DNA of 64,000 nt from Zizania palustris. Its lineage: Eukaryota > Streptophyta > Magnoliopsida > Poales > Poaceae. The stretch lies in the NCBI GenBank assembly GCA_019279435.1, contig JAAALK010000081.1, positions 52,877,318 through 52,941,317 on the forward strand, given 5' to 3'. The notes beneath the pieces were generated by a model. That model had not been told where the DNA came from. It saw only the letters and a list, made by a program, of their open reading frames with translations, and searched no databases. Positions 1 to 10,541 of the stretch are shown piece by piece. The translations under genes were made by a program, and so were the position numbers. The stretch's first letter is position 1. Each line of letters opens with the position of its first letter.

Positions 1-302
1 GACTTATCTTCTTTCTTATTAGATTAGTCTTTTACCATTTTAGCCCTATTAAGGAAACCGAATAGTTTCCTTAATGTCGATTGTAATAGAGGGGTAAATA
101 GGTCTTTTCCTTAATGTTTGGGCCTATAAATACCCCCCATTTCACCCTGTAATAGGGACCGAATACAAGTTATTCAATACACATTTACAAACTATTCTAA
201 GCTATTATCCTTTCGGAGGCTTAGAATAGTTTGCTTCACAAACACTTTGTTTGTTAGTTTCTTTTCTACAGAAACCTGTTAGCGTAATCTTTTACGCCAA
301 CA
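1..302 (+). repeat. Family-A LTR, right part (cut by window edge)
   Basis: It matches the last ~300 bp of the LTRs at 6904-7398, 18979-19471 and (reversed) 53055-53550, including the pyrimidine-rich stretch, a TATA box (CTATAAATACC, about 124-134) and the end TTTTACGCCAACA. The next base is Copia coding sequence with no primer-binding site, so this is a 3' LTR or a solo LTR inserted into the Copia element. The 5' end lies outside the window, so the TSD (GTAAG expected) cannot be tested. Confidence 0.9.
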
Positions 303-3300
303 GTAAGGTACACGACATTCCCTCAATTCGCATCTCAGACCATTTCTCTTTGAAGAACGTTACTTTGGTTGGAAATTTGAACTTCAATTTGATTTCTGTC
401 TCACAACTTCTTGAGGATGGTTTGGAGGTTCATTTTAAGAAGGGCAGATCTTCTGTGATTGATTCTAGAGGGTCTTTGATTTATCAGATTTTACCTTTTG
501 GTAAGGTTTTCGGATTGACTTCTCTAGTTCTTTTGGCCCTTCTCGATGTTTGATTGTTGGATCCTCCTCTGAGCTCTGGAAGTGGCATAGGAGGTTGGGC
601 CATTTGAGATTTGATCTACTAGTCAGTTTGAGCTCTATGGACCTCATCCGAGGATTGCCCAAGCTTAAAACGGAGAAGGATCTAGTTTGACATCCCTGTC
701 ATCACGGGAAAATGGTTGTCGCTTCTCACTCACCTGTGACTCAGGTGATGACTTCATACCCAGGAGAGATGTTACACATGAACACTGTTGGTCCAGATCG
801 GGTACGCTTAGTCGGTCGGAAGTGGTACGCGCTTGTGATTGTTGACGATTTTTCTCGATTTTCGTGGGTTTTCTTCTTGGAGCCTAAGGATAAGACTTTT
901 CATTTTGTTCATGACCTGATTTTAAAGCTGGAGAATGAGAACAATGGTCGGATGGGAGCGATTCGCTCTGACAATGGCTCTGAGTTCAAGAACTCTCAGT
1001 TCGTCAGCTTTTGTAGTGATCAGGGTCTTGACCATCAGTTTTCTGCTCCTTACACTCCCCCACAGAATGGTGTTGTGGAACAAAAGAACCGCACGCTAGT
1101 CGAGATGGCCAGGATGATGCTCGATGAGCATAGGACTGCTAGGCATTTTTGAGCTGAAGCTATGAACACGGTTTGCTATCTGGCCAACCGCATTTTTCTT
1201 AGAGCTTACCTAGGTAAGACTTCGTATGAGTTGCGGTCTGGCAGATAGCACAAGGTGAGCCACTTGCGAGCATTTGGCTGCAAGTGCTTTGTGCTCAAGA
1301 AGGGAGGGCATTTGGACAAGTTTGAGTCTCGTTGATGAGATGGAGTTTTTCTTGGCTATGCTTTGCATTCTCGAGGCTTCTGTGTTTGGAACCTCGACTC
1401 CCAGCAGCTTGTTGAGACTTGCGAGGTTTCTTTTGATGAGTCCTTGCCTTCTTTGACTCCTTTTTTTGATCTTTCTGGAGGTGGTGAGCTCGGAGAGTCC
1501 ATCTTCGAGGAAGATGATGACAATCCAGCTGTTGATGAGGGTGGGCCTTCTGCACAGCCTGCAGAACCCACACCTTCTTAGACTTTGACTGAGGATGAGG
1601 GCAGACCTCTGATCACTTCTTCTACTTTGATCGAGCCCCCTCAGTCGAGTCCAGAGGTGCCAGCTGCTGACTCCGGTGAGGTGACTTCAGATCACCAAGG
1701 ATCTCGAGCATTTCAGCGTGATCACCCCTCAGAGCTCATCATCGGTGATTTGTCTGAGAGGACTTTGCGATCTTCTGTTGACTCTCTTATTGTGTTTGTT
1801 GAATCTGCTTTTGTTGCATCTTTTGAGCCCAGAGACGTTTCTCATGGTCTTTCTAACTCGAATTGGATTAATGCTATGCAAGAAGAGCTTGAGAATTTTG
1901 TCCGCAATCGGGTTTGGACACTAGTTGAGCTGCCAGCCGGATGCAACCCCATAGGCACCAAGTGGGTGTTCAAAAACAAGCAAGGTGAAGATGGGGTTGT
2001 GGTGCGCAACAAAGCTCGACTGGTTGCCCAGGGTTTTTGCCAGAAATAGGGTATTGACTTTGAGGAGACTTTCGCCCCTGTTGCCAGTCTTGAGTCCATT
2101 CGCATTATTTTAGCTTTTGCCGCTTCGAAGGGTTTTAAGCTTTTTCAAATGGATGTCAAGAGTGCTTTTCTGAATGGGTACATAGAGGAGGAGGTCTATG
2201 GTACGCAGCCCCCCGGTTTTGAGAACCCTAAGTTTCCTCGACATGTTTTTAAGCTGTAGAAAGCTTTATACGGTCTGAAGCAAGCCCCCAGGGCTTGGTA
2301 TGACCGGTTAAAGCAGTTTTTTGTTGGGGAAGGGCTTTGTGATGGGTTCTGTGGATAAAACTCTTTTCTTGCTCAGAGATGCATCAGATTTCTTGGTTGC
2401 ACAGATATACGTGGACGATATTATCTTCGGCGATACTACTGATGCTCTTGTGTCCAAGTTTTCTGAGAAGATGCACTGTGAGTTTGATATGAGCCTCATG
2501 GTGAGCTCAAGTACTTCCTAGGGCTCCAGATCAAGCAGACCAAGGACGGCACCTTCATCCACCAGGGTAAGTACACTCGGGACATGTTGATGAAATTCGA
2601 CTTTGGTGGAGAGCTGAAGCCTCAGATGACCCCAATGGGTACATCTGGGGGCCTGGACAAGGACGAGAGTGGCATCAAGGTCAATGAGAGAGAGTTTCGA
2701 GGGATGATCGGTTCGCTGCTGTACTTGGTGGCAACGAGGCCAGACATATAGTTCGTTGTGGGACTGTGCGCGCGCTTCTAGTCTTCACCTCGCGCGTCTC
2801 ATCGACAGGCTGTCAAGCGCTTTTTCAGGTATCTCACCTATGCGCCCGATCTTGGTCTTTATTACTCAGCATCATCATCTCTTGATTTATCTGGCTTTTT
2901 GGACGCTGACTTTGGTGGGTGCCGGTTGGATCACAAGTCTACTTCTGGTACTTGCCAATTTCTTGGTTCGTCTCTTGTTTCTTGGTCTTCTCGAAAGCAG
3001 TCTGGAGTTGCTCTTTCGACCACTGAGGCTGAGTATGTAGCTGCTGCTAGCTGATTATAGTTGGTTTGGATGATTTCCACGTTGCGAGACTTTGGGTTGT
3101 TCTTTCCTACCAGAGTTCCTCTGTTTTGTGACAGCACCAGTGCAATTAGTGTAGGGAAAAACCCTTGTCTCCATTCAAAAACCAAACACATTGATGTGCG
3201 CTTTAACTTTCTGTGGGATCAATATGAGAAAGGTGTCATTGACCTTGTTCATGTTGATACCCATCATCAGTTGGCTGACATTTTCACCAAACCCCTAGAT

Positions 3301-3354
3301 CAGTCTACTTTTGAGCGTTTACGAGGGGATTTGGGTGTTGTGTATCCTTTTTAA
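303..3354 (+). pseudogene. Copia pol remnant (GAG-pre-integrase, integrase, RT, RNase H)
   Basis: The polyprotein would have catalysed reverse transcription and integration. Seen in order: GAG-pre-integrase (303-700, with WKWHRRLGH at about 577); integrase core (about 736-1250) with VDDF near 843, SDNGSEF near 967 and PPQNGVVE near 1060; RT (about 1885-2560) with the catalytic YVDD near 2408; and RNase H (about 2905-3354) with TEAEYVAA, CDSTSA and ADIFTKPL. It is broken by a frameshift near 500-545 and by stops near 688, 1150, 1579, 2047, 2257, 2748 and 3050. Several of these (KL*KALYG near 2257, DI*FVVG near 2748) are TAG where CAG is expected, as deamination of methylated cytosine would give. 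It is not functional. Confidence 0.9.
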
Positions 3355-4772
3355 GATATTTTGAGTCAGTTTTCTTTCTTCTTTACTCTTTTCTTGAGTC
3401 TTTTTGTGTGTGTTCATATCATGCATACTCACATATCACACTTTGAGCCTGCTTCTGTTATATGATTGATATGTTTTACTTATTCTAGCTGGTACATGCT
3501 TTTGATTACTTGTCGATGATCATGCTTTGCTTCAGTTCACATGATATGTCTGATATCTTTCATATGCATGTTTTTTATGCTTTAAAATTGAAAAATGATC
3601 TCCATTGCTTCTGGTAACTAGCTTGTGTAGGCTGAATGCTTTTTCTATCTGTTACATGCCTTGTAGCTTGATCCCTACTTAGATGCAGATATGCAACTTG
3701 GACATCTTTCTGCTTTAAACATGGAAATGTGCTATAAAAATGATAAAAATCAAAAAATGAAAATTCCATGCCTTTTATGCTCAAATTGAAAAGATCCAGG
3801 TGGGTTTGCTTTGTCGCATTGCATTATTCTGGACTGCTTACCATAGCACTGTGGTATGAACTAGGATAGTGTAGTGTATGCCAAGACCATTGTTTTAAGC
3901 TTCTGATGGTCCAGTTCTGGCCTAGGCTTGACTTGGTCGGTCTGCATAAGGTTTGACATGCAAATAACCCCTGGAAAAAATGAAAAAGGAAAAAGTAAAA
4001 TCCTGAAAATTAAAAAGATAGCAAGTTTGCTGAAGCTCTTTGTTTTGGACAATGCTAATCTTGGTAGATATCAGTTAGTTTTTGCATCTCATGGTTTACC
4101 TTGCCTGTCAACCAGAAAATGTGGTGATGCTTTTGTTTGCAAAAATTGAAAAATGCGTGCTAATGACTTTCTTTAGATATCATCTATTGCACTGATCATG
4201 CCATGTGTCTTAGACAGTATGTCTTTTGCTATACCTGTTAGATATTGTAATTGCAGTCAATCATATCTGAGAAGCATGCTTTCTACACTCAACCTGCACC
4301 CCAGTTGCATTCATTGCATTTCAGGGGGAGTCTGTGTCTCTTTAGAGTGCATTTAGTCTCGCTTGATGAGTCCAATTGTCAATAAGGGGGAGATATTTTG
4401 GGAGAAGAGTTTAAGGGCTGGTTTGGGAGCCCACAATCCCGGCCCATCCACAGGGAAAGGGCCGGGATTGTGGGCTCCCAAACATGCCCTAAGGGGGAGT
4501 TTTGGCTTTCTTTGGGATTTGTTTCAGGGGGAGTTTTTGTCCCGTCTATCCTTACTCTTTAGATTGCACTCGTTTTTTAGTCTTTACTTTTGGTTAACTA
4601 TAATGACCGTTTTCTTGCTTTTGTTTGGCTTTTGGTCATTAGGTTTAAACTTTTACCTTATTTTCTTCTTCTCTATTTCTTGTATTTTGTTTTCATGTTT
4701 TCACATGTGCTCGCAGGTACTGGAGAAGCTGATGAAGAGAAGTGTTGACAATGCACTCATCAAGGGGGAGAT
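3355..4772 (+). other. Copia 3' untranslated region and PPT
   Basis: Noncoding stretch of about 1.4 kb between the RNase H stop and the 3' LTR. It is T-rich, has no ORF with a recognisable domain, and holds several short GGGGGAG tracts (near 4325, 4386, 4493, 4528). The last, AAGGGGGAGAT at 4762-4772, is the likely polypurine tract. A MITE sits inside it. Long RNase H-to-LTR spacers are known in some Copia lineages (for example SIRE/Maximus), but I see no envelope-like ORF here. Confidence 0.6.
4415..4489. mobile_element. 75-bp foldback MITE (PIF/Harbinger-like)
   Basis: A near-perfect palindrome with two arms of about 31 bp, two mismatches between them, around a ~13-bp loop. Its ends read GGGCTGGTTTGGGAG and, on the other strand, GGGCATGTTTGGGAG. 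It is flanked on both sides by TAA (4412-4414 and 4490-4492), the 3-bp target duplication typical of Tourist/PIF-Harbinger MITEs. Removing it restores a plausible Copia 3' region. No transposase is encoded. Confidence 0.8.
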
Positions 4773-5527
4773 TGAGGAGCCATGCTGAAGAGCGTGGGCC
4801 TCATGGCTCCATATGTGATGAGTCATTGTCAACGGAAGACAAAGAGGACACAAAGAGAGGAGAAGACCAGCTGTGTCTGGGCCACGTGTGACTCAGGTAC
4901 ACTAGCAACAAGCGACTGTCGGGCAGAGGGGTCGCGAAGTCGGGCTGGCCCAATCAGGGTACATGGGCTAGGAGTAGTAGAGGATCCACTGGGCTGTTTA
5001 CCAGGATTGACTAAGGTACACGGGCGATGAGCGATTGCCGGGATGAGAGAGCTGCGGAATCGGGCCGGCCCAATCCGGGTACCTGGTGCAAAGTCGGTGG
5101 ACGCTTTGTCAGTTTCGGCGCAAAACTGATGACTGCTGATCTCGGATCGGACCGTTCTGGGGCAAAGCCGTAGTCGCTACGAAAACTCCGCTTCTGGATA
5201 AGTCATCTGTAAATAGGAGGTTACTGTTTTGTCCTTAGTCCCACAGTCACTCAGTTGAGTCTGTAAAAATATCCTAAGGGCAGTTTGGTTTTTTCCATTT
5301 TATTTCAACGTCTGTAAAAACCCTAAGGGTCTGTTGGAATATTCCTAGGCTATTGGGCTGCCTATAAATAGGGCCCCAATCCCTAGGGTTAGGGTTACCC
5401 TTTCAGAAATTACTTTACTAATTAAAAAAAAGGATTGGGTCACTTTTTGGCGTTCTTTCTCCCGGCGTTCTTTCATCTCCGCCGCCACTGTTGTATTTCG
5501 CGCGGCCACGGAGAAATTAACTAATCA
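4773..5527 (+). repeat. Probable Copia 3' LTR
   Basis: It starts TGAGGAG directly after the PPT and ends ACTAATCA, giving TGA...TCA ends. It has a canonical TATA box (CCTATAAATAGGG, 5361-5373) about 155 bp before the end, as expected for a U3/R boundary. There is no 5' LTR in the window to confirm the borders, so both ends are inferred from the PPT and the terminal dinucleotides. Confidence 0.55.
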
Positions 5528-5608
5528 GGTTTTTTATTCATGGTTGTTCATCCATCGAACTCATCGTTGCATTTTTCCAATGTCGTCTCGATACAAGTGT
5601 CATTTTTC

Positions 5609-6335
5609 CGAACTCGGCTAAGTCTCGCTTACTCAACCTCCGGCTGATTCGCTGAAGTAGGTTGAGGCGGGCTTCGAGCTGACCTTGACCGGGATGCACT
5701 AAGTCTTCTTTCCGGAATTGAATTTCTTTCAGAGGTCCGGCCAGAGGATTACTCGCCCCAACTTCGGCATAGAACCACCTCATAACCCAGTCAGTGTACC
5801 ATCTTGCATTGATGGCCTTAGCAGGGAATTGTAGGGCATATTCGTCCCGGAGCCTAAAATTAATGCTTCCGAAGGATACCACTACTTTTTCACCTCCGGG
5901 GCCTACGAAGGTTTTAGGTTGGCATGAAGCCCTATGCAGTGCAGCGAAGATCTCTGCCCTCCCCTCACAGCCTTTGGCTCTCAATGCCCATTCGAAGATA
6001 GCCAGTCTAGCTACTGCATTCGGAGATAATTGAGGGAGGGTGACATGAAATAGATCGAGTACCTCCGCCAGGAAGTCTACTGCAGGAAGGCCTAAGCCGG
6101 CTTCGAAGAAAGCTTCGAATACAACCACTTCTCCAGGCCTTGGTGACGGAATGAGTTCTTTCCCGGGGTTCCGAATCATCACTCCGGTACTGATTTTTCC
6201 TTCTACCGCAATTGCCAGCGATTCCCTCTTGCAGGTAGAAGATCCCAGTTGGAAAGACTGGTCCAGATACTTCGTTGATGGCGGGCAGAGACTTTGATCA
6301 TCGATGTTTTGGGGATTTCCTCCTCCTGCCGCCAT
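5609..6335 (-). pseudogene. Antisense gene exon 1, PF04195-like domain (element A1), truncated
   Basis: Encodes the N-terminal domain of the antisense protein of family-A elements. I recognise it as the grass 'putative gypsy-type transposon' domain (Pfam PF04195), whose function is unknown. Conserved blocks include CKRESLAIAVEGKIS, VVVFEAFFEAGLGLP, LPQLSPNAVARLAIFEWALRAKGCEG and YTDWVMRWFYAEVG. The ATG at 6335 is chosen because the A2 copy has the equivalent ATG (54110) before the same GGNPQN motif. An upstream ATG at 6449 opens a short frame that ends in TAG after about 16 codons. The frame breaks after RDLAE at about 5609 and then runs into unrelated sequence to 5538, so exons 2-5 are lost. 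It is antisense to the neighbouring LTR. Confidence 0.8.
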
Positions 6336-6568
6336 GGATGTCGCTGCAGATGCCGGAGGTGCCGCCGCCAACGCTGCAGCCGCTGCTGCTGCAGCCGCCT
6401 GCTACCGGGCCAAAGTTGACGGAGCTCCAGATCCCTTGGTCTTCACCATTGCGGTCGCTGGATTGCTTGGGAGAAATGGAGGCTAGGGCTCAAAAAACTC
6501 AAGGGGCTCAAAAGGTGTTCGATTGCGAGAGAGTGGTGAAAATGTAATCGGGTGAGTTCTAGGCTGTC

Positions 6569-6576
6569 TATTTATA
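6569..6576 (-). promoter_or_regulatory. TATA box of the antisense gene (A1)
   Basis: On the minus strand this reads GGCTATAAATAGAC, about 120 nt upstream of the first antisense ATG (6449). An equivalent box stands at the same relative place in A2 (53877), B2 (16970) and B3 (31686), which argues it is a real core promoter. Confidence 0.7.
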
Positions 6577-6903
6577 GCCTAAATTTTACATTCTTACCGT
6601 TAGCTCATGTCGTTTCGCAATCCTGCCGTTACTTTTCTCCGAAATTAACGCTTTCTACAGTTTCCGTTAGGAACAGAAAACTAACGGCTATTTTCTCTAA
6701 GTCTAAAAGACTTTCGAACTTCCCGAGTCGGTTCTAAGATAGTTCGAATAGTAGTTATCTTAAGACTGATTCGGAGCTTACATCTTCGTACATTTCGGAG
6801 ACGAATTGAAATTTAATAACCCCTATGTTTGGTTATTTTTTCCTTCCGTATACTGCTCTCCTAACATTACAGGTTGAATGGAGAAGCGTATTCGAGGGGC
6901 TAC

Positions 6904-7398
6904 TGTTGGGGGAAAATATCTCATCTTCGGGGTTATTGCCGCAACAGCATGACAGCAGATAGGAGATTCGAAGGTTTCCAGACATCCATCTTCGAAGATA
7001 CCCTGAGTCAAGCTTGAAGTACGAAGATAGGCATTGGTTCGGAGTATATCTTCGAACTAAGGTCCTGCGAGATCTTTATTGCCAGCTAAGATGGGAGATT
7101 TATCTTTTATATCATTAGATTAGTCTTTTACCATTTTAGCCCTATCAAGGGTACCGAATAGTTTCCACTATGACGGTTGTAATAGAGGGGTAAATAGGTC
7201 TTTTCCTTAATATTTGGGCCTATAAATACCCCTCGTTTCACCCTATAATAGGGACCGAATATAAGTTATTCAATACACACATTCGAACTATTCTAAGTTG
7301 TTATCCTTTCGGAGGCTTAGAACAGTTCTCTTCGCAAACACTTCGTTTGTTAGTTTCCATTCTACAGAAACATGTTAGCGTAATCTTTTACGCCAACA
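6904..7398 (+). repeat. Family-A 3' LTR (A1)
   Basis: 495 bp running from TGTTGGGGGAAAATA to ACGCCAACA, preceded by the PPT. It contains CCTATAAATACC near 7209, so the LTR promoter points right, opposite to the antisense gene. It matches the other family-A LTRs. The right flank begins GACGC, but no matching left TSD is recognisable because the left side of the element is lost. Confidence 0.9.
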
Positions 7399-9005
7399 GA
7401 CGCATCGACAAATTCTCGCGAATATGATGGCATGTTCAGAACACCCCAACGCACCTATACAAAATTCAAATTTCAAGTCTGAATCAATCAGTGCAAATTA
7501 GAGCAATGACGTGTTTCAAAAACTCAGTTCAGACTAAATCGGAGGTAGAAGTATCAATCTAGCCCAGTCGGACTTTTAAGTGCCGACTTCCTCAGAATTT
7601 CGAAGATTGAAACTCTAACTGGTCAGTCGATCACTGAAGTTCCGACAGGATACATAACATCAGTAAATACTCAGAGATTCAAGTTTTCAATTCAGATTCA
7701 AAATTGATATCTCAAACAACTCAGTAAACAAATTTAGTTTACTTTTAGTACTCAATACAAAAGTTCTGAAATTAGTCAATTGTGATGTTTATCACTGAAT
7801 ACAGCACTAAAACAAATCACTGAGTTCAACATGATTCTGAAACAACTTGACACACTTAACTTCCAATGCAATCTCAACAAAACTGAAACCCTCTAGACAA
7901 TGAATAGTAAAAACTTATTTCAGAAGGGTTTAGAAATCAGGAATTAAATCAATTTGCATAATTCAGTTTTAGAGCAATTCAGATCCTAAATCTTCACACT
8001 ACAGACAGATTACACAGCAGCCACATTCAGAATATTCAGTTCACCTGAAACAGTTCAGATTCAAATAATTTTGTCTTGGCAACACATTCTGAAAAACAGA
8101 AGTTCAGTTTTACTCAAATTCAGCACAGCAATTTTCAAACAGTTTCGGACTAGTTCAGATTTCAGTTAATACAGAAACTGATATTACAAACTGAGAATAC
8201 TCAACATTGGATATCTGCATTTGAACCAACATGAATCAGCAATAATCTGAACAGACATGATTATGTATTGATATCAGCATTCAAAACTTAATTACACTAT
8301 AGAACTGTGTTTGATTCCATTGCAACCTAAATAATCACAGCAAACTAGATATAGAACAGAACCAGTTCTGAATAGCTGAAACAATTTGATTAGTCAAGAA
8401 GAAAACTAGCCATTCTGAATACAATTCAAAAGAATATTGACTTCATCACAGAACTATTGCAATATTGCTTTGTCTAGCAAACAGGAACTGAACCTAGAAG
8501 ATTAAGACTGCTGTAAAATAAAAACTGACAAACAGAATTGAACCAATGAGCAGAGTTCAGCTAAAAACAGAACTATAGTAAGCTTGAAGATCAGCTAAAC
8601 TTCTTGAAAAGTATGCTTTCTATCAGGTTTAACCATGTAAACACAGTGTATGAAGTGATGGTTCATGAACAATAGGGACTAGCAAAGGAATTAGAGGTGT
8701 ATTCAAAAATCTGACAAAGACTTGATAAGAAACAGTACATTGATTCAAAACAAATTCAGATATGAACTTGCCAAACTTACTCTACATCAAATAACCTCAA
8801 AACTATTTCAGGTTTTAAACCAACATCCAACTCAGAAATAAAACGACCTACTAAAAATGAACCTATGCAGAATGCTTCCCTTCAACAACCCTGGCAAAAA
8901 CCTCTCGGGTGTTGTAGCAAAACCAGGAAATTGCACATGAAATGAAATAGTGTTCCTAAAAACCCTGTTGTCGATCTGAAACTTTCACTCAAGAAGCTGT
9001 AGAAT
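7399..9005. other. AT-rich noncoding sequence, unclassified (left half)
   Basis: No ORF of interest. The sequence is rich in short variants of TTCAG/CTGAA/CAGAAC. After removal of B1 (TSD ATCAC at 9006-9010) it joins the sequence starting at 27614. It may be part of a long, old LTR or leader, but I recognise neither ends nor domains. Confidence 0.5.
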
Positions 9006-9010
9006 ATCAC

Positions 9011-9882
9011 TATTGGGGGAACAAGTTTTCCCTTAAACAGGGGCCAAATGACATCAGCCTTCGTAAGACTCTGGCCCAGAGCCTAACACTGTCGAAGCAG
9101 ATTCCCACCTACCGAAGTTATTTCCAAGTAGCATTTAATCCAAGCCTCCGGGCTTTGCTCCCCTCGGAACTAACCTCCGGGCCCTCTTCGGAGCTAACCT
9201 TCGGGCCCTCTTCGAAGCTAACCTTCGGGCCCTCTTCGAAGCTAGCCTCAGGGCTCCCTTTGGAGATAACCTCTGGGTCCCCTTCGAAGCTCGGCTCCGG
9301 GCTCCCTTCGGAGCTAACCTCCGGGTTCTCTTCAGAGCTAACCTCCGGACCCCCTCCGGTCCCTTTCGAACCTAAGTCTCCGGAAGTGCACTTCGGAGTA
9401 CCCTTCAAAGCCTTTGATGCAGCCTCCGCCCGAAGAGCTCCAGCCACTACTTCAAACTGAGAAAATATCTCCACTCTGCTACAGTGTAGAGCCATACCAG
9501 GGGCCCCTCTGTCCCCAGTATGTCGTTTAGCTGCTCAGAAGTGACGTTTATCTGACACGTCTATAAAGCTATAAAGATGTTTGTACAGTAGTCTAGTCTT
9601 TTTTCCCTTCTTGCCCCTATAAGGCGTATAACTTGTAGAGGGCATTTAGGTCTTTTCCTTTGGCCTGCGTGTCTATAAAAGCAGGGCTAAGCCCTTGTAA
9701 TAGCCAGATAGAGGAGAGGCAAACTAAGCTCAATCCACTATAGACTGGACGTAGGGCTATTATCCCTTTGGGGAGGCCTAAACCAGTATAAATCCTCTCT
9801 CCCTCTGTTAGAACCATTCGAGGTTCACTCTATACACCATATACACTCAAAACCTACTATAGCTAACGCAATTTCTACAACA
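9011..9882 (+). repeat. B1 5' LTR
   Basis: 872 bp, from TATTGGGGGAACAAG to TTTCTACAACA, directly followed by a PBS. It carries an array of degenerate ~24-bp units (9155-9355) built on TTCGGAGCTAACCTCCGGG, and a TATA box (TATAAAAGCAGGG near 9673). It corresponds to 26938-27608 and to the reversed LTR at 30480-31394. Confidence 0.85.
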
Positions 9883-10541
9883 GTTGGCACCGTCCGTGGG
9901 GAACCTAGTACTAAAAGCTGAGTTCTCTGCCACTACCTATGTCTCGAAGTGAGCTTGACGGGGAGCTTCAAAGTTTTCTTGCTTTGCACAACCTCCGGCG
10001 AGTGGCTTCGAGCGCAGCCCGAAGGCCTTTTTTGCCTTCCACCATCCCTCATGCTTTGGAGTCCACCCTCCGGCAAGGGGCTCCGCTGCGCGCGCCGAAG
10101 GCCTCCGAAGCCCCAGGGGCTACAAGGTAAGTTTTTCACCCGTTTTACGAGGTATGAACACAGTCCGAAGTCCCACTTCGCCGTGCAATTTGCAATTATT
10201 TTCAATAAATTACCGAAGTCTTACTTCGCTTTAAAACCGAAGTCTTACTTCACCTTTAAAGCAAAATCTTGCTTCACTTTATCAAAAACCTGAAGCCTTA
10301 CTTCACTTTATTTAGTGTCGAAGCTCTGCTTCATTTTCTGATTGCCGAAGCCTTGCTTCTTCTTTGTTAAAACCAAAGATCTGGTGTGTCCTTATCAAGA
10401 CCGGAAGCCAACAGCCTTGTTCTTTTAAGAATCGAGGTTACCGTTTTGTATTGTTAAGGACCAAAGCACTACTTCAAAGTCTATTTGAAACAGGACTCAA
10501 CATCCGAAGGCTACACAGCGCCTCCGGGCCCGTAGCAGTAA
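9883..10541 (+). other. B1 PBS and leader (part 1)
   Basis: It opens with the PBS GTTGGCACCGTCCGTGGGG (9883-9901), which resembles the plant tRNA-Asp-type PBS used by Tat elements, although the middle differs from what I remember. The rest is noncoding leader with degenerate inverted units (GAAGTCTTACTTCG, 10160-10400). It is interrupted at 10541 by B2 and resumes at 18472. Confidence 0.75.

Larger units (their letters stand above)
303..5527 (+). mobile_element. Copia LTR retrotransposon, 5'-truncated and decayed (SIRE-like, tentative)
   Basis: Remains of a Ty1/Copia element in the order GAG-pre-integrase, integrase, reverse transcriptase, RNase H, a ~1.4-kb noncoding 3' region, PPT and 3' LTR. 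That domain order defines Copia. The 5' LTR, gag and protease are missing because a family-A LTR abuts at 302. Lineage assignment rests on the long 3' region and the style of the integrase sequence and is tentative. The element is old: it has many stops and frameshifts and carries a MITE. Confidence 0.85.
5609..7398 (+). mobile_element. Family-A Tat/Gypsy element A1, 3'-end fragment
   Basis: Only the 3' end survives: exon 1 of the antisense gene (on -), its promoter, the PPT (CGAGGGGCTAC near 6893-6903) and the 3' LTR. The break near 5609 falls inside the conserved DLAEE motif of exon 1. The ~80 bp between this break and the Copia LTR (5528-5608) is unassigned. The full layout can be read from the minus-oriented copy A2 at 53055-61134. 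Confidence 0.8.

Noticed and set aside
1..7398. Family-A LTRs at 1-302 and 6904-7398 as the two ends of one element enclosing the Copia copy
   Set aside because: The first LTR is followed directly by Copia coding sequence without PBS or leader, and the Copia copy has no 5' LTR there, so the pairing would need extra deletions. I keep them as separate insertions.
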